A DNA stretch of 64,000 nucleotides from Balneolaceae bacterium. GTDB taxonomy: Bacteria > Bacteroidota > Rhodothermia > Balneolales > Balneolaceae. A model generated the notes under the pieces. It was not told the DNA's origin, ran no database searches, and saw only the letters and a list, made by a program, of their open reading frames with translations. Positions 53,835 through 63,379 of this stretch are shown piece after piece. A program made the translations under genes and the position numbers. Within the stretch, counting starts at the first letter, position 1; the number at the start of each line of letters is the position of its first letter. The stretch spans positions 1 through 64,000 of the forward strand of contig JAFIFB010000075.1 of assembly GCA_020832285.1 (NCBI GenBank), read 5' to 3'.

Positions 53835-54370
53835 TCTTCAAAATTAAAACGTTAATCATCCGCCCATACCACGAATATTTCTATGGATTTGTATCATATA
53901 TAAACCAATTCCCGCAATCCATTGTTTCTCAGGTATTTGTTATAACTACCCGAACAAAATGAATATTTTACAATTTTTCAATTTCCGGTAAATCCTCAGA
54001 GCGAAATATTTAGCGTTCTATAAGATACTGAATGCTAATTCGCATAAAAATTATACATTCAATACGATTGTTAATTTTTTAAAAACCTGAATTCAACCTT
54101 CACTGATTTGATCTGAATTATACAACAAGCTCCTTTTTATCCCGCAAATCGAATTTTTTGGCAAGGCGAAGTCCGTGTAGAAATACACAGCACTGTGTTA
54201 TGTCAAAGATAAAACGTTGGGGAAGTCATCAGACGAGTTTTTCTAAAAAAAATCCAATGAAGATGATTGGGATGATCCCGGATCGACTCGTCTGATGACT
54301 CTCTTGTACTTATACAGTTGACACGACAATAGAATATTTGAAAATAAATTGTGAATAACTCAGTTCGAGC
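53835..54370. other. Gene-free region upstream of porX
   Basis: About 535 bp. No coding frame. It holds a large inverted repeat (54224-54300) described separately. The porX promoter should be in its left part. Confidence 0.55.
54224..54300. repeat. Perfect 15-bp inverted repeat with 47-bp loop
   Basis: AGTCATCAGACGAGT (54224-54238) and its exact reverse complement (54286-54300). The loop itself carries partial palindromes (GATGATTGGGATGATCCCGG). No T-run follows directly, so it is not a typical terminator. Could be an RNA hairpin, small mobile repeat or protein site. Confidence 0.65.
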
Positions 54371-54904
54371 TTACAGCCTGATCAGTGGCTTGATCACTTC
54401 CAGGCGCCGTTCACCAATTCCCCGGACTTCAATCAATTGCTCTTTTGATGTAAACTCTCCGTTCTCCTCCCTCCATTCAATAATTCGTTCGGCAAATGCA
54501 GGGCCAATCCCCGGAAGTTCCTGAAGTTCTTCTTCGCCCGCTTCATTTATATTTATCCTTTCCTCGCCCGCTGCCGGTTGATCACGGGTGGTATCGGCCT
54601 CAACCGTTTCCGGAGTGACTGTTTCTGGCTGTAAAGCAGCCACCTGCACACCATCCGGCTCAGATTCATAGCGGGCTAAAATCTGTTCTTCTTCCATTCG
54701 TACCATCTGGCTTCTCGCTTCAAATAGTTGTTCCAGTTCTGCGTAGTAATCGACATCATAATTGGCGTCCGGCTTCAACATAGCATTGTAACTGCTAAGA
54801 ACCAGTAAAGAGACAAAGAGCACCGAGACAGCAATACGCTCACTTCGCTGCACTTCAAGTTTATCTATCAAAAAGAATAATTTTCGTTTCATATCTGGCC
54901 TCAT
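54371..54904 (-). CDS. ComEA-like helix-hairpin-helix protein with N-terminal membrane anchor
   Basis: 177 aa. Membrane segment at about 22-42 (RIAVSVLFVSLLVLSSYNAM), an acidic linker, then ComEA-type double HhH at 115-177: INEAGEEELQELPGIGPAFA and LIEVRGIGERRLEVI. ComEA binds incoming DNA in competence; membrane-anchored relatives are widespread. Its upstream region has an ECF-like promoter motif identical in spacing to those of the island's repeat units. ATG 54892 is an alternative start. Confidence 0.85.
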   Translation of the reverse strand: MRPDMKRKLFFLIDKLEVQRSERIAVSVLFVSLLVLSSYNAMLKPDANYDVDYYAELEQLFEARSQMVRMEEEQILARYESEPDGVQVAALQPETVTPETVEADTTRDQPAAGEERININEAGEEELQELPGIGPAFAERIIEWREENGEFTSKEQLIEVRGIGERRLEVIKPLIRL

Positions 54905-54989
54905 TTTTCTTGAAATTCTATTTTCCTGCCTGTTTCAACCGGCAGAATGATCAATCTTTTTATTAGAGTGAATAATGCTTCCGTATATT

Positions 54990-55018
54990 TATGAACCCGA
55001 AAAACCCATTTCCTTACA
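54990..55018 (-). promoter_or_regulatory. ECF-like promoter of the comEA-like gene
   Basis: TGTAAGGAA (55010-55018) and TTCATA (54990-54995) on the minus strand, 20-bp offset, preceded by a TTTTTCGGG spacer. Same boxes and spacing as in the three island repeat units. About 85 bp upstream of the gene start. Confidence 0.5.
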
Positions 55019-55030
55019 ATTTTTTTTCTA

Positions 55031-55828
55031 ATGACACCAATCTTTACTCAAATTGACGGAAATCGTGTGGCCTGGTATCAAACCGGCGAAGGAAAGCCGC
55101 TCATTATTCTGCACGGATGGGGAAGCAGCTCAAACGTGATGATGCCATTGGCACAGCAGCTGGGCAAGAAGCGCACCTGTTACCTGGTGGATTTCCCCGG
55201 TTTTGGCCGCTCCGCCGAACCAAAAGAGCCCTGGAGTGTGGGAGATTATGCAGATATGATCCGAGGTTTTGCAGACAAAACCCTCCCCGGTGCATCATTT
55301 GATCTTCTTGTACATTCATACGGGGGCAGAGTGGCAATAAAACTGCTTACAGACCCAGATTTTTCCGGGCGCGTCGGCAAGGTGATTTTTACTGGTGCGG
55401 CCGGACTTAAACCGAAACGGAGATTTACATTCTACTTGAAAAAATACACTGCAAAAACGCTGAAGCTTCCATTCTTGATATTACCATCCGGCTTCCGTGA
55501 AAAGGGGCTTAACCGGCTTCGAAACACAGCTCTCTGGAAAAAAATGGGATCCTCAGACTATCAGAAACTTTCTGGAGTGATGAGAGAAACATTTGTAAAA
55601 TCGGTAAACGAGCATATGGATCACCTGCTTCCGCAGATCAGCCATGAAATTCTGCTCATCTGGGGCAAGAATGATATGGCTACACCTCTTGAACAAGGAA
55701 AAAGATTTGAAAAATCCCTGCCTGAAAGTGCCCTCATAGTGCTTGAAGATGCCGGGCACTATGCATTTTTAGACAAGCCAAAACAGTTTGCGGCTGTTGT
55801 TCAAGCCTATCTCGATCCCGAAAAATAA
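55031..55828 (+). CDS. Alpha/beta hydrolase
   Basis: 265 aa. LIILHGWGSSSNVM (oxyanion loop), YLVDFPGFGRS, nucleophile elbow VHSYGGR, acid in LLIWGKNDMATP and His in EDAGHYAFLD. A compact AB_hydrolase_1 member without signal peptide. Substrate unknown. It diverges from the comEA-like gene. Confidence 0.87.
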   Translation: MTPIFTQIDGNRVAWYQTGEGKPLIILHGWGSSSNVMMPLAQQLGKKRTCYLVDFPGFGRSAEPKEPWSVGDYADMIRGFADKTLPGASFDLLVHSYGGRVAIKLLTDPDFSGRVGKVIFTGAAGLKPKRRFTFYLKKYTAKTLKLPFLILPSGFREKGLNRLRNTALWKKMGSSDYQKLSGVMRETFVKSVNEHMDHLLPQISHEILLIWGKNDMATPLEQGKRFEKSLPESALIVLEDAGHYAFLDKPKQFAAVVQAYLDPEK

Positions 55829-55848
55829 TGAAGTATCTGTGATTTTTT

Positions 55849-56019
55849 CTAAACCACCAGCTTATAACTGGTGCAGGTACCCTCCTCCTTGCCGTTCTTT
55901 TCGCATTCTTCTTTTTTTTCAAAACCACGGTTAGAAAACTCGAGGATATCACCTTTTTTGTTGGTTCTCCTCCATCTCCATTCGCCCTTTACATCCTGGT
56001 AAATTTCACACTTTGGCAT
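55849..56019 (-). CDS. DUF1508/YegP-like small protein, 56 aa
   Basis: Starts MPKCEIYQDVKGEWRWRRTN and continues with ILEFSNRGFEKKEECEKNG. The GEWRWR....N..I...S..GF..K..C pattern is DUF1508, a beta-beta-beta-alpha fold. It ends 20 bp from the convergent hydrolase stop. Function unknown. Confidence 0.75.
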   Translation of the reverse strand: MPKCEIYQDVKGEWRWRRTNKKGDILEFSNRGFEKKEECEKNGKEEGTCTSYKLVV

Positions 56020-56104
56020 AAAAGATTGATTTTTTATTGATTACTTATCTTCACTATATCATCAATTTTTCAATCATTTTCAACTTTTTGGGCAAAATTT
56101 CGCT

Positions 56105-57577
56105 TTATTCTGATTCTCTGTCGATGAATTTCCATAAATATCCAGTTGTGATCAGAATACCTGCGATCAGAATAGTTACTTTGCCGGCTAATTCTTCTGC
56201 ACCTGTCCACTCAATAATTATCGGACTGCCTAAAACCATAAAAGCCAGCACCGCCATTAAACCAAAACTTTCGGGAAGACGGTAGGGCACATCCATTATT
56301 TTTTTACTGAAAATACCGAGTGTTCCCGCCATGGCACCGTAACTAAGCAATGTCGCAATCGCCGAACCTGTCATGCCCAGTAACGGGATAAGGGCAAGAT
56401 TTGAGAGAATAGTGATCACAGCGCCCATCAGGGTAATTTTGTAAAGAACTTTTGTCCTCTCTTTGATGAAAACCCCGGAAGAAAAGTTGATGTACCAGCC
56501 GTGAAACCAGTAGGCGAGCAGCAGAAATGGCACAATCTCCAGGCCCGCCCAATAATCGCTGCCGATAAGAGTGGCGTTCAGTCCCGGAATCTGAATTGCA
56601 ACAATTTGCTCTTTAAACAGAGCCACAACCAAAAAAAGAAGAGCTGCAAAACCATTAAACCAGATGAATGCCTGGCCAAATAGTTTAGGTGAGTTTTTAT
56701 CATTGCCATGGCGCATAAAAAACGGCTGCCAGGCCATTCTATACATCTGTACCACCAGTAACATAAACACAGCCATTTTGTAGCAAGCGTTATAAATACC
56801 TACAATATCTTCCGGGGAGGTGCCTGCTCCATAAATTCGCTCAGTATTAGCCGGATCCATATTGTTGAGCAAAAAGCGGTCCAGCATTTCGTTAATCGCA
56901 TAGCCAATGCCCGACGGAACAAACGGCCACCCGAACTCGAAAGCCGTTTTCATCCATTTGCTGTTCCATTTGCCCTTCAGAAGACTGGCCGTACACGCCC
57001 AGACCAGGAGTGTCATTATCATTGAAGCAGCCAGGTTGGAAATAAACACCGCTTCAATACCAAAATTCAGCCCCAGGATCAAATACAGGTTCAGTCCGAG
57101 ATTAATGATGACATTCAAAAACTTGAGCGATGCGAAAAGCCAGGAACGGCGCACCAGTCTCAGTTCAGCCATCGGCACAATGGAAAGCGTATCAAACCAG
57201 AGTATGCCCAGCATCAGAAGAAAAATTCCAGAGGATTCAGGGCCGAGGTTAAATAGAGGCAGCAGCACCGGCATGGCCAGCCACAAAATAGCGCAAAGCA
57301 GTGTTGCGAAACCGAGCAGACCAAGCTGAAGTGTTTTAAAAATATTGGCTGCTTCCTTCCGGTTTTCGGCATAACGGAGATAGGCCGACTCCATACCGAA
57401 AGTGAAAATCACATTCAGAAATGAAATTCCTGCATACATGAGCCCCACAATTCCATATTTGGCAGGGCTGAATACATCGGTATATAGCGGAACCAGCAGA
57501 TAATTGATAAACCGCGCCAGCACACTGCTGATGCCATAGATTAATGTATCGGAAAAAAGTTCTCGGAGTTTTTTCAA
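56105..57577 (-). CDS. Polysaccharide flippase (MOP/Wzx-like)
   Basis: 490 aa with about 12-14 membrane segments. N-terminal LIYGISSVLARFINYLLVPL and FSPAKYGIVGLMYAG are typical of the oligosaccharide-lipid flippase family. FGWPFVPSGIGYAINEMLD lies in the middle. It exports lipid-linked sugars for surface polysaccharide. No glycosyltransferases are adjacent. Confidence 0.88.
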   Translation of the reverse strand: MKKLRELFSDTLIYGISSVLARFINYLLVPLYTDVFSPAKYGIVGLMYAGISFLNVIFTFGMESAYLRYAENRKEAANIFKTLQLGLLGFATLLCAILWLAMPVLLPLFNLGPESSGIFLLMLGILWFDTLSIVPMAELRLVRRSWLFASLKFLNVIINLGLNLYLILGLNFGIEAVFISNLAASMIMTLLVWACTASLLKGKWNSKWMKTAFEFGWPFVPSGIGYAINEMLDRFLLNNMDPANTERIYGAGTSPEDIVGIYNACYKMAVFMLLVVQMYRMAWQPFFMRHGNDKNSPKLFGQAFIWFNGFAALLFLVVALFKEQIVAIQIPGLNATLIGSDYWAGLEIVPFLLLAYWFHGWYINFSSGVFIKERTKVLYKITLMGAVITILSNLALIPLLGMTGSAIATLLSYGAMAGTLGIFSKKIMDVPYRLPESFGLMAVLAFMVLGSPIIIEWTGAEELAGKVTILIAGILITTGYLWKFIDRESE

Positions 57578-57686
57578 GGGCCGGTATTCTGGAAAATCCG
57601 CGGTCTGTTCTGTTTATGCAACCACAATGCGTTCTCAGTATTTACACATTTGCGGCAATTTTTTATAAAATACTGATTAGCTTTGG

Positions 57687-58121
57687 TTAGTTTCCTTTTT
57701 TCATCAATAAAGCGGCCTCAACACCCAGCAGATAACTATTGATTCCGAAACCTGTAATTATGCCGGACATCACTTTGCCGGTAACCGAGCGTTCGCGAAA
57801 TTCTTCCCGGGCATGAATGTTGGAAATGTGAACTTCCACTTTCGGAATATTTAAAAGTTCCAGGGCATCACGTATAGCCACTGAGGAGTGGGTAAAACCT
57901 CCCCAGTTTGCCACGATAGCATCCACTGTACCGGTTCTGGCCGACTGTATAGCATCGATCAGATCGCCTTCGTGATTGCTCTGTATAAAAATAAAATCGA
58001 TGTCCGAAAACTTCTCTTTCAGAATTGTTTCTACATCAGTCAGGGTTTGCGAACCATAGATATTTTTATCGCGCCGGCCCAAAAGATTGAGGTTGGGACC
58101 GTTAAGAATCATAATGGTCAT
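57687..58121 (-). CDS. aroQ: Type II 3-dehydroquinate dehydratase AroQ
   Basis: 144 aa, full length. ILNGPNLNLLGRRDKNIYG, FIQSNHEGDLIDAI, NWGGFTHSSVAIRDAL and EVHISNIHAREEFR carry the catalytic Tyr, Asn, His and Arg residues. Third step of the shikimate pathway. It overlaps the upstream HIT gene by 4 bp. Confidence 0.96.
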   Translation of the reverse strand: MTIMILNGPNLNLLGRRDKNIYGSQTLTDVETILKEKFSDIDFIFIQSNHEGDLIDAIQSARTGTVDAIVANWGGFTHSSVAIRDALELLNIPKVEVHISNIHAREEFRERSVTGKVMSGIITGFGINSYLLGVEAALLMKKGN

Positions 58122-58516
58122 AAAGACACCTCTGCAGAAATCTGCTTGGCAATCTCTTCCATTTTCTCCCTGGGTACCTCCACTTTGTTTCGAAGCGAAA
58201 CGTTCTGACGCTCATGGTAAATGGGCACCATGTGGATGTGGGCATGAGGTACTTCAAGCCCCTCTACGATAACTCCGGTGCGAATGGGTTTCAGCGACTT
58301 GTCGATGGCTTCCGCCACTTTCTTTGCAAACACCATCGTTTCACCCAACAGATCGTCGGGCAGATCAAAAACGTAATCGATCTCTTTTTTGGGCACCACA
58401 AGTGTGTGACCTTCCGCAATTGGATTGATGTCTAAAAAAGCGATATGCGTTTCATTTTCTGCAATTTTGAAACAGGGAATTTCGCCGCGTATGATTTTGG
58501 TGAAAATAGTTGCCAT
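58118..58516 (-). CDS. HIT family nucleotide-binding protein
   Basis: 132 aa. Catalytic histidine triad HAHIHMVP near residues 90-97, preceded by FLDINPIAEGHTLVVPKK. Hint-like hydrolase of nucleoside phosphoramidates or dinucleotides. First gene of a two-gene operon with aroQ. Confidence 0.94.
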   Translation of the reverse strand: MATIFTKIIRGEIPCFKIAENETHIAFLDINPIAEGHTLVVPKKEIDYVFDLPDDLLGETMVFAKKVAEAIDKSLKPIRTGVIVEGLEVPHAHIHMVPIYHERQNVSLRNKVEVPREKMEEIAKQISAEVSL

Positions 58517-58736
58517 AAAATAAATTGTTTAGATGTTGAACTACATCGCTACTTTATTCGTTAAAGATATAGATTGCATATGTAGAGAACAATTATGTAA
58601 CAGTACTATACAGGTTGAGTTACCCTATTAATTTCTGGTATTCTGAAAAATGATTATGGATCAGTTGATTTTCTTAAAAGAAATCTCTTATCTTGTAAGT
58701 CTTTGATGAATTGCTCAAGAAGCTATTAAGAAATTT

Positions 58737-58809
58737 GAATCGGTAGCTCAGCTGGTAGAGCAGCGGCCTTTTAAGCCGCGGGTCGAGGGTTCGAGCCCCT
58801 CCCGATTCA
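58737..58809 (+). tRNA. tRNA-Lys(TTT)
   Basis: 73 nt: acceptor GAATCGG with CCGATTC, D-arm AGCTCAGCTGGTAGAGC, anticodon arm GCGGC-CTTTTAA-GCCGC with anticodon TTT, T-arm AGGGTTCGAGCCCCT, discriminator A. CCA not encoded. The rest of 58517-59161 is noncoding apart from the terminator. Confidence 0.96.
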
Positions 58810-58853
58810 CGCGCTAAGAGCATAACATTATTTTTTAAGACTCTCTCTTGATT

Positions 58854-58892
58854 AACCTCTATCGGCTGATACCCGGTAGGGGTTATTTTTTT
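58854..58892 (+). terminator. Rho-independent terminator after tRNA-Lys
   Basis: AACCTCTATCGG (58854-58865) pairs with CCGGTAGGGGTT (58873-58884): 12 pairs including two G-U, 7-nt loop, followed by TTATTTTTTT-like T-run. Confidence 0.85.
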
Positions 58893-59161
58893 GCCTTCCA
58901 TTCAATCAGCCGTAACACACTGCTACACTAACCCCATCGTTGACGGCATGTTGAAATAGACTTCAATTCATTCAAACCGAACCTTTATCTTCCAGCCGGG
59001 CCTGACTTCCCGAAAAAGACAGAAACATCAAAAAAATAAAAAAACAACCGCATCATAAACCTGTTCAATAAAACAGGGGAAACGCTTTTGTTTATACGCT
59101 TTATTTAGAGTAATTTCGTAAAAATCACTACAGTAATATCAAAGAATACGGAAGGATGTAC

Positions 59162-59443
59162 ATGAAAGGTAAACGTACCTGGCTCATTGGCCTGCTTGCA
59201 GCCTTTGTTGCTGTCTGGTTTTTATTTTTTGATACTCACAGCCTGATGACAAAAATAAAACTGGAGAATCAAAAAAAAGATCTGATTGAGCGTACCGAAG
59301 AATATCAACTAAGAACTGCGGAACTTGAACAAAAAATCAAAGATCTTGAAACCAGCCCGGACTTGCTCGAAAAAATTGCCAGGGAAGATTACGGAATGAG
59401 AAAACCCGATGAAACGGTCTATAAAATTAAAGTCCAGGATTAG
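59162..59443 (+). CDS. FtsB/DivIC septum formation initiator family protein
   Basis: 93 aa from ATG 59162. GGAAGG at 59150-59155 is correctly spaced for this start and too close for ATG 59156. One membrane segment (WLIGLLAAFVAVWFLFF), then a coiled coil and the family end LLEKIAREDYGMRKPDE. Member of the FtsB-FtsL-FtsQ divisome subcomplex. Confidence 0.9.
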   Translation: MKGKRTWLIGLLAAFVAVWFLFFDTHSLMTKIKLENQKKDLIERTEEYQLRTAELEQKIKDLETSPDLLEKIAREDYGMRKPDETVYKIKVQD

Positions 59444-59554
59444 ACTGCATTAATCACAGCCTGATTACTTGCTGTATAATGCAGATTTGTAATCCAAGTA
59501 TTCATTGCTCAATATTTCTTTTGTCGAGACATTTGCACTAAAATCTTTACTAAC

Positions 59555-60502
59555 ATGATTTCTATTGGAATAGATTTGGGCGGCACCAATATTAAAGCCG
59601 CACTGGTTCACAAAAATAAGGGATTCATCCAAAAAACATCTATACCCACAAATGCCGAGATGGGTAAAAAGTATGTTTTTGATCGTATTGCAATGGCGGT
59701 AAATGATCTTGTGGAACAGCACGATGAAAAACCCATCGGCATTGGAATGGGACTGCCCGGTATGGTATCTATGAACCGGAAAATCGTAAAAAATCCACCG
59801 AACCTGCCCGGATGGGAAGTGGAAAAGGTAGCTGAAGAGGTCGGGAGCCGTACCAATTTGAATTGTATAATTGAGAATGACGCAAACCTTGCTGCACTCG
59901 GCTCAGCCAGATTCGGAGCGGGTAAAAATCTCGACAGTTTTATCATGATTACTCTTGGCACCGGTGTTGGCGGAGGGATCATTTTTGAAAATAAAATTTA
60001 TCGTGGAACGACCGGAAAGGCTGGTGAACTTGGCCATGTAATTATTGACTATCACGGACCGTTATCCAACAGTAATACACGGGGTGGTATTGAAGCGTAC
60101 CTGGGCCAGCGTTTTTTAAGCCGCTTCGCTGCAGACACTATTCGCCAAAATACCGACAATCCCCTGTATGAACAGTTCCACCATGACTTTAGTAAGCTGG
60201 AGCCGGTTGATCTGTATCACGCAGCCAGAGAAGGCAACGAACTGGCGATTCAAATTCTGCGCAAAACCGGTGAGAAACTCGGCTATGCTCTCGTTAACTA
60301 CATTCATATACTCGATATCAACAAAATCATTGTAAGCGGCGGAGTGGCCAAAGCCGGTGAATTTATTCTCGGGCCCGCAAAAGAAACCGCATCAAAACTT
60401 TTAATGCCTCCTTTCGTTGAAGGATTTGAAATTGTTTATGAAAACCTTGGAAACGATGCTGCACTACTTGGAGCCGCAAGCCTTGCGTTTGAAGAGTTGT
60501 GA
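59555..60502 (+). CDS. ROK family sugar kinase, probable glucokinase
   Basis: 315 aa. ATP motif IGIDLGGTNIKAAL, catalytic Asp in IENDANLAALGSARFGAG, LGTGVGGGIIFENKIYRG and GELGHVIID. The usual ROK zinc motif CGCGxxGC is absent; SNTRGGIEAYLG stands in its place. The lack of zinc Cys residues is unusual but known in some ROK kinases. 14 bp before the LptD-like gene. Confidence 0.88.
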   Translation: MISIGIDLGGTNIKAALVHKNKGFIQKTSIPTNAEMGKKYVFDRIAMAVNDLVEQHDEKPIGIGMGLPGMVSMNRKIVKNPPNLPGWEVEKVAEEVGSRTNLNCIIENDANLAALGSARFGAGKNLDSFIMITLGTGVGGGIIFENKIYRGTTGKAGELGHVIIDYHGPLSNSNTRGGIEAYLGQRFLSRFAADTIRQNTDNPLYEQFHHDFSKLEPVDLYHAAREGNELAIQILRKTGEKLGYALVNYIHILDINKIIVSGGVAKAGEFILGPAKETASKLLMPPFVEGFEIVYENLGNDAALLGAASLAFEEL

Positions 60503-60517
60503 TGCTTAGCTTTAAGC

Positions 60518-63304
60518 ATGCAAAAACCCCTCTCAACAAATAGATCTTTTTGGCTGATTTGGCCGTTTTTTCTCTTTTTTATTTTTGAGAGTAACGTAAT
60601 TTTTGCGCAAACCCTGCCCGATACACTCCAAACCACGGAGAATGACACTATCCCCCGGGCTGAAGAAGCTCTGCAAGATACGATTCCTCCCGCTCTCCAG
60701 GATACAATACCCGAAGCACCTGGCGCTGAACCGGCACTGGACGGAACCGACCCACAGGTTCCCCAAACACGCCAGGCCGACAGGCAGGCCGCCGCTGACG
60801 CCGTAAATTTCCAGGCCAGAGACTCGCTCACCTTTAATATGAGAGGACAGCGAGTTGCCCACCTTTATGGTTCCGGCAATGTGAAACACGAAAGCGGAGA
60901 ACTATCCGCTGGTGTTATTGAACTGGACCTGAACAAAAACCAGGTACATGCCAATACAACCACACCACAAGACACCCTCTCCTATCCGGTACTCAGGCAG
61001 GCTGGGAAAGATCTCAGGAGTACGCGTATTCTCTACAATTACAGGACAGAAAAAGGAAAATTTGAAGCTGCCGAAATTGAAATGCCCGATGGATACCTCA
61101 TTGGCACTCAGGTAAAAAATATATCCCGTAATGAGGTTTTTGTAGAAGACGGCATCTACTCCACCTGTCCGCCCGACCACATGTACTACTACATTAAAGC
61201 CCGGCGGATGAAAGTTGTGGATGAAGAAGAGGTGTTTTTTACAAACGCCCAGCTCTACATTCTGGACATTCCATACCCGCTGGTTTTCCCGTTTGGATAT
61301 GTACCAGCCGGTATAGACCGAAGGCGATCAGGACTGCTTGAACCGACCTATGTATTTCAAAACACCTCTGACCGGGGAATTGGGCTGCAAAACCTGGGAT
61401 GGTTTCAGTATATCAACGACTACTTTACGGCACAAACCTCGTTCGATGTATTTACTTCAGGAACGGTGTTTAACGAGTCACGGCTTCAGTATCGTAAAAC
61501 AGGCAGTTTTAACGGAAATATTGTACTCGGATACTCAAGTGAACGCGGACTGGAACCAACCGATCCGGGATTTACTGAATCTCGAACCCGGCGGGTCGCC
61601 ATCACCCATGACCAGCAGCTTTCGCCCTATGCAAATATTACAGCCAACATTAACCTGAGAAGCGCTGATTATTTCCAGCGAAATTCGTTTGACCTTGATG
61701 AACGTGCAGAAACAAGCACCACATCCCGGATTTCATATCGCTACAACCATCCCGAAGGAGCGTATAACTTTAGCGTAAGATCAAATTTAAATCAACAGTT
61801 CAACACGAACACCACCCGGCTTACCGGCCCTGAAATGAACTTTTCGCTTCGCCAGTTTTCTCCCTTCCAGCGCGACCGCCCCGGAATTGCCGAAGAGAGC
61901 TGGTATGAGCGTATCAGTGTCAGTTACCGGAATAATTTCCGATCTCAATACAACTTTGTGCCACTGGCCCGGGAAGATGCAGAGGTCAACTGGTTCGAAG
62001 CTCTGCTTGATCCCGCAAAATACCGGGAAGCCACGGGCGACGACCGCCACATTCGATATGGATTCGAACAGAGAGCACAAATCAGCGCTTCTCAGCTTAT
62101 TCCCAGCCAGTTCCTGAACATCAGCGCCAGTGCAAATTACACCGAGTATTGGTATCCCACATCCACACGACGGGAATTCATCGAAGAAGAAAACCGGGTA
62201 GAAACGCGAACAGACAGAGGATTTGTATCGGCTCGTGATTTTTCAACTTCCCTCAGTTTCAACACCACCTTTTACGGAATATCCCAGATGAGTATCGGAA
62301 ATTATGAAGGCCTTCGCCATACAGTGCGGCCTAACATCAGCTTCAGTTACAGCCCTGATTTTTCGAGCGACACCTGGGGTTTTTATCGTGAAGTTCAAAC
62401 CGATACGCTTGGTAATACCCAAACCTACTCTATTTTTCAGGATGAAATTTTCGGTGGGCCTGCAGCCGGTGAACAGCAAACCATGTCGTTCGGGTTAACC
62501 AATGTACTTGAAACCAAACGTGTTCGCCGCGACTCTACCGGAGAAGTTTCCTCTCAAAACATGCGCCTGATCGATAACTTGTCGGCAACATCAAGTTATA
62601 ATTTTGCTGCCGACAGCCTGAATTTTGGGCGGGTGAATGTTTCTCTTTCTTCAAGTGTGGTTGAAGGGCTTCGATTCCAGGCAGGAGCCACCTATTCCTT
62701 CTACAGCCGAAGCGAAACAGGGACAGAAATCGACCGGTATATCTGGCAGGATTCAAATAAAATACTTCAGCCAATATCTTATAACCTGAGCCTTTCCACC
62801 AACATCCGGCGGGGCAGGCGGGGCAGCACGAGAGTTTCAACACCTGCATATCGACCCTATGACCCTTATGATCAAACTTTTTTTGGCCCGATAGACGGCC
62901 GTTTTAATTCTCAGCCTGTTCAGGATTTTAATTCAACATTTGAAATGGGTCTCGACTTCAGCTACAGATGGACCTACCGTTTTGGTCAGGAGGCAACAAA
63001 ACGTGCTGTTCTTAATGCCAACAACATCCGCTTTAACCTCACCCCGAAATGGAGTGTGAGCACACGTATCGGTTATGATTTTATTGAGGGAGAACTGACT
63101 CCCTCGCAATTCAGTCTGCAGCGAAACATGGTTTGCTGGAACCTCTCATTTCAGTTCAATCCGTTCGGAGACTTCCAGTACTACAGCTTTCGTCTTTCGC
63201 TAACCGGAGGGCAAATTCAGAGCCTCTTCCAGAAACTGCCGGGGCTGAATAATCTTGAAAGGAGCTCCTCCCCAACCGGACGAAGGCCACCAACCGGTTT
63301 CTGA
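60518..63304 (+). CDS. LptD-like LPS-assembly outer-membrane protein
   Basis: 928 aa. Signal peptide ends FAQ near residue 31, followed by a Pro/Thr/Asp-rich stretch with degenerate repeats (ALQDTIPPALQDTIPEAP). An OstA-like jelly roll at about 100-240 has LTFNMRGQRVAHLYGSGNV and IELDLNKNQVHA. The remainder is a large beta barrel with LDIPYPLVFPFGYVPAG. Matches the LptD version of Bacteroidota. Inserts LPS into the outer leaflet. Confidence 0.88.
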   Translation: MQKPLSTNRSFWLIWPFFLFFIFESNVIFAQTLPDTLQTTENDTIPRAEEALQDTIPPALQDTIPEAPGAEPALDGTDPQVPQTRQADRQAAADAVNFQARDSLTFNMRGQRVAHLYGSGNVKHESGELSAGVIELDLNKNQVHANTTTPQDTLSYPVLRQAGKDLRSTRILYNYRTEKGKFEAAEIEMPDGYLIGTQVKNISRNEVFVEDGIYSTCPPDHMYYYIKARRMKVVDEEEVFFTNAQLYILDIPYPLVFPFGYVPAGIDRRRSGLLEPTYVFQNTSDRGIGLQNLGWFQYINDYFTAQTSFDVFTSGTVFNESRLQYRKTGSFNGNIVLGYSSERGLEPTDPGFTESRTRRVAITHDQQLSPYANITANINLRSADYFQRNSFDLDERAETSTTSRISYRYNHPEGAYNFSVRSNLNQQFNTNTTRLTGPEMNFSLRQFSPFQRDRPGIAEESWYERISVSYRNNFRSQYNFVPLAREDAEVNWFEALLDPAKYREATGDDRHIRYGFEQRAQISASQLIPSQFLNISASANYTEYWYPTSTRREFIEEENRVETRTDRGFVSARDFSTSLSFNTTFYGISQMSIGNYEGLRHTVRPNISFSYSPDFSSDTWGFYREVQTDTLGNTQTYSIFQDEIFGGPAAGEQQTMSFGLTNVLETKRVRRDSTGEVSSQNMRLIDNLSATSSYNFAADSLNFGRVNVSLSSSVVEGLRFQAGATYSFYSRSETGTEIDRYIWQDSNKILQPISYNLSLSTNIRRGRRGSTRVSTPAYRPYDPYDQTFFGPIDGRFNSQPVQDFNSTFEMGLDFSYRWTYRFGQEATKRAVLNANNIRFNLTPKWSVSTRIGYDFIEGELTPSQFSLQRNMVCWNLSFQFNPFGDFQYYSFRLSLTGGQIQSLFQKLPGLNNLERSSSPTGRRPPTGF

Positions 63305-63379
63305 TTCTCGTTGCAATTATGTATGAATTTGCGGTACAACAGCCGTACCTTTAGGCGGTAAATTTGAACAATACAAATT

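Noticed and set aside
58674-58901. A 75-aa minus-strand open frame
   Set aside because: It covers tRNA-Lys and the terminator and has no protein-like composition.
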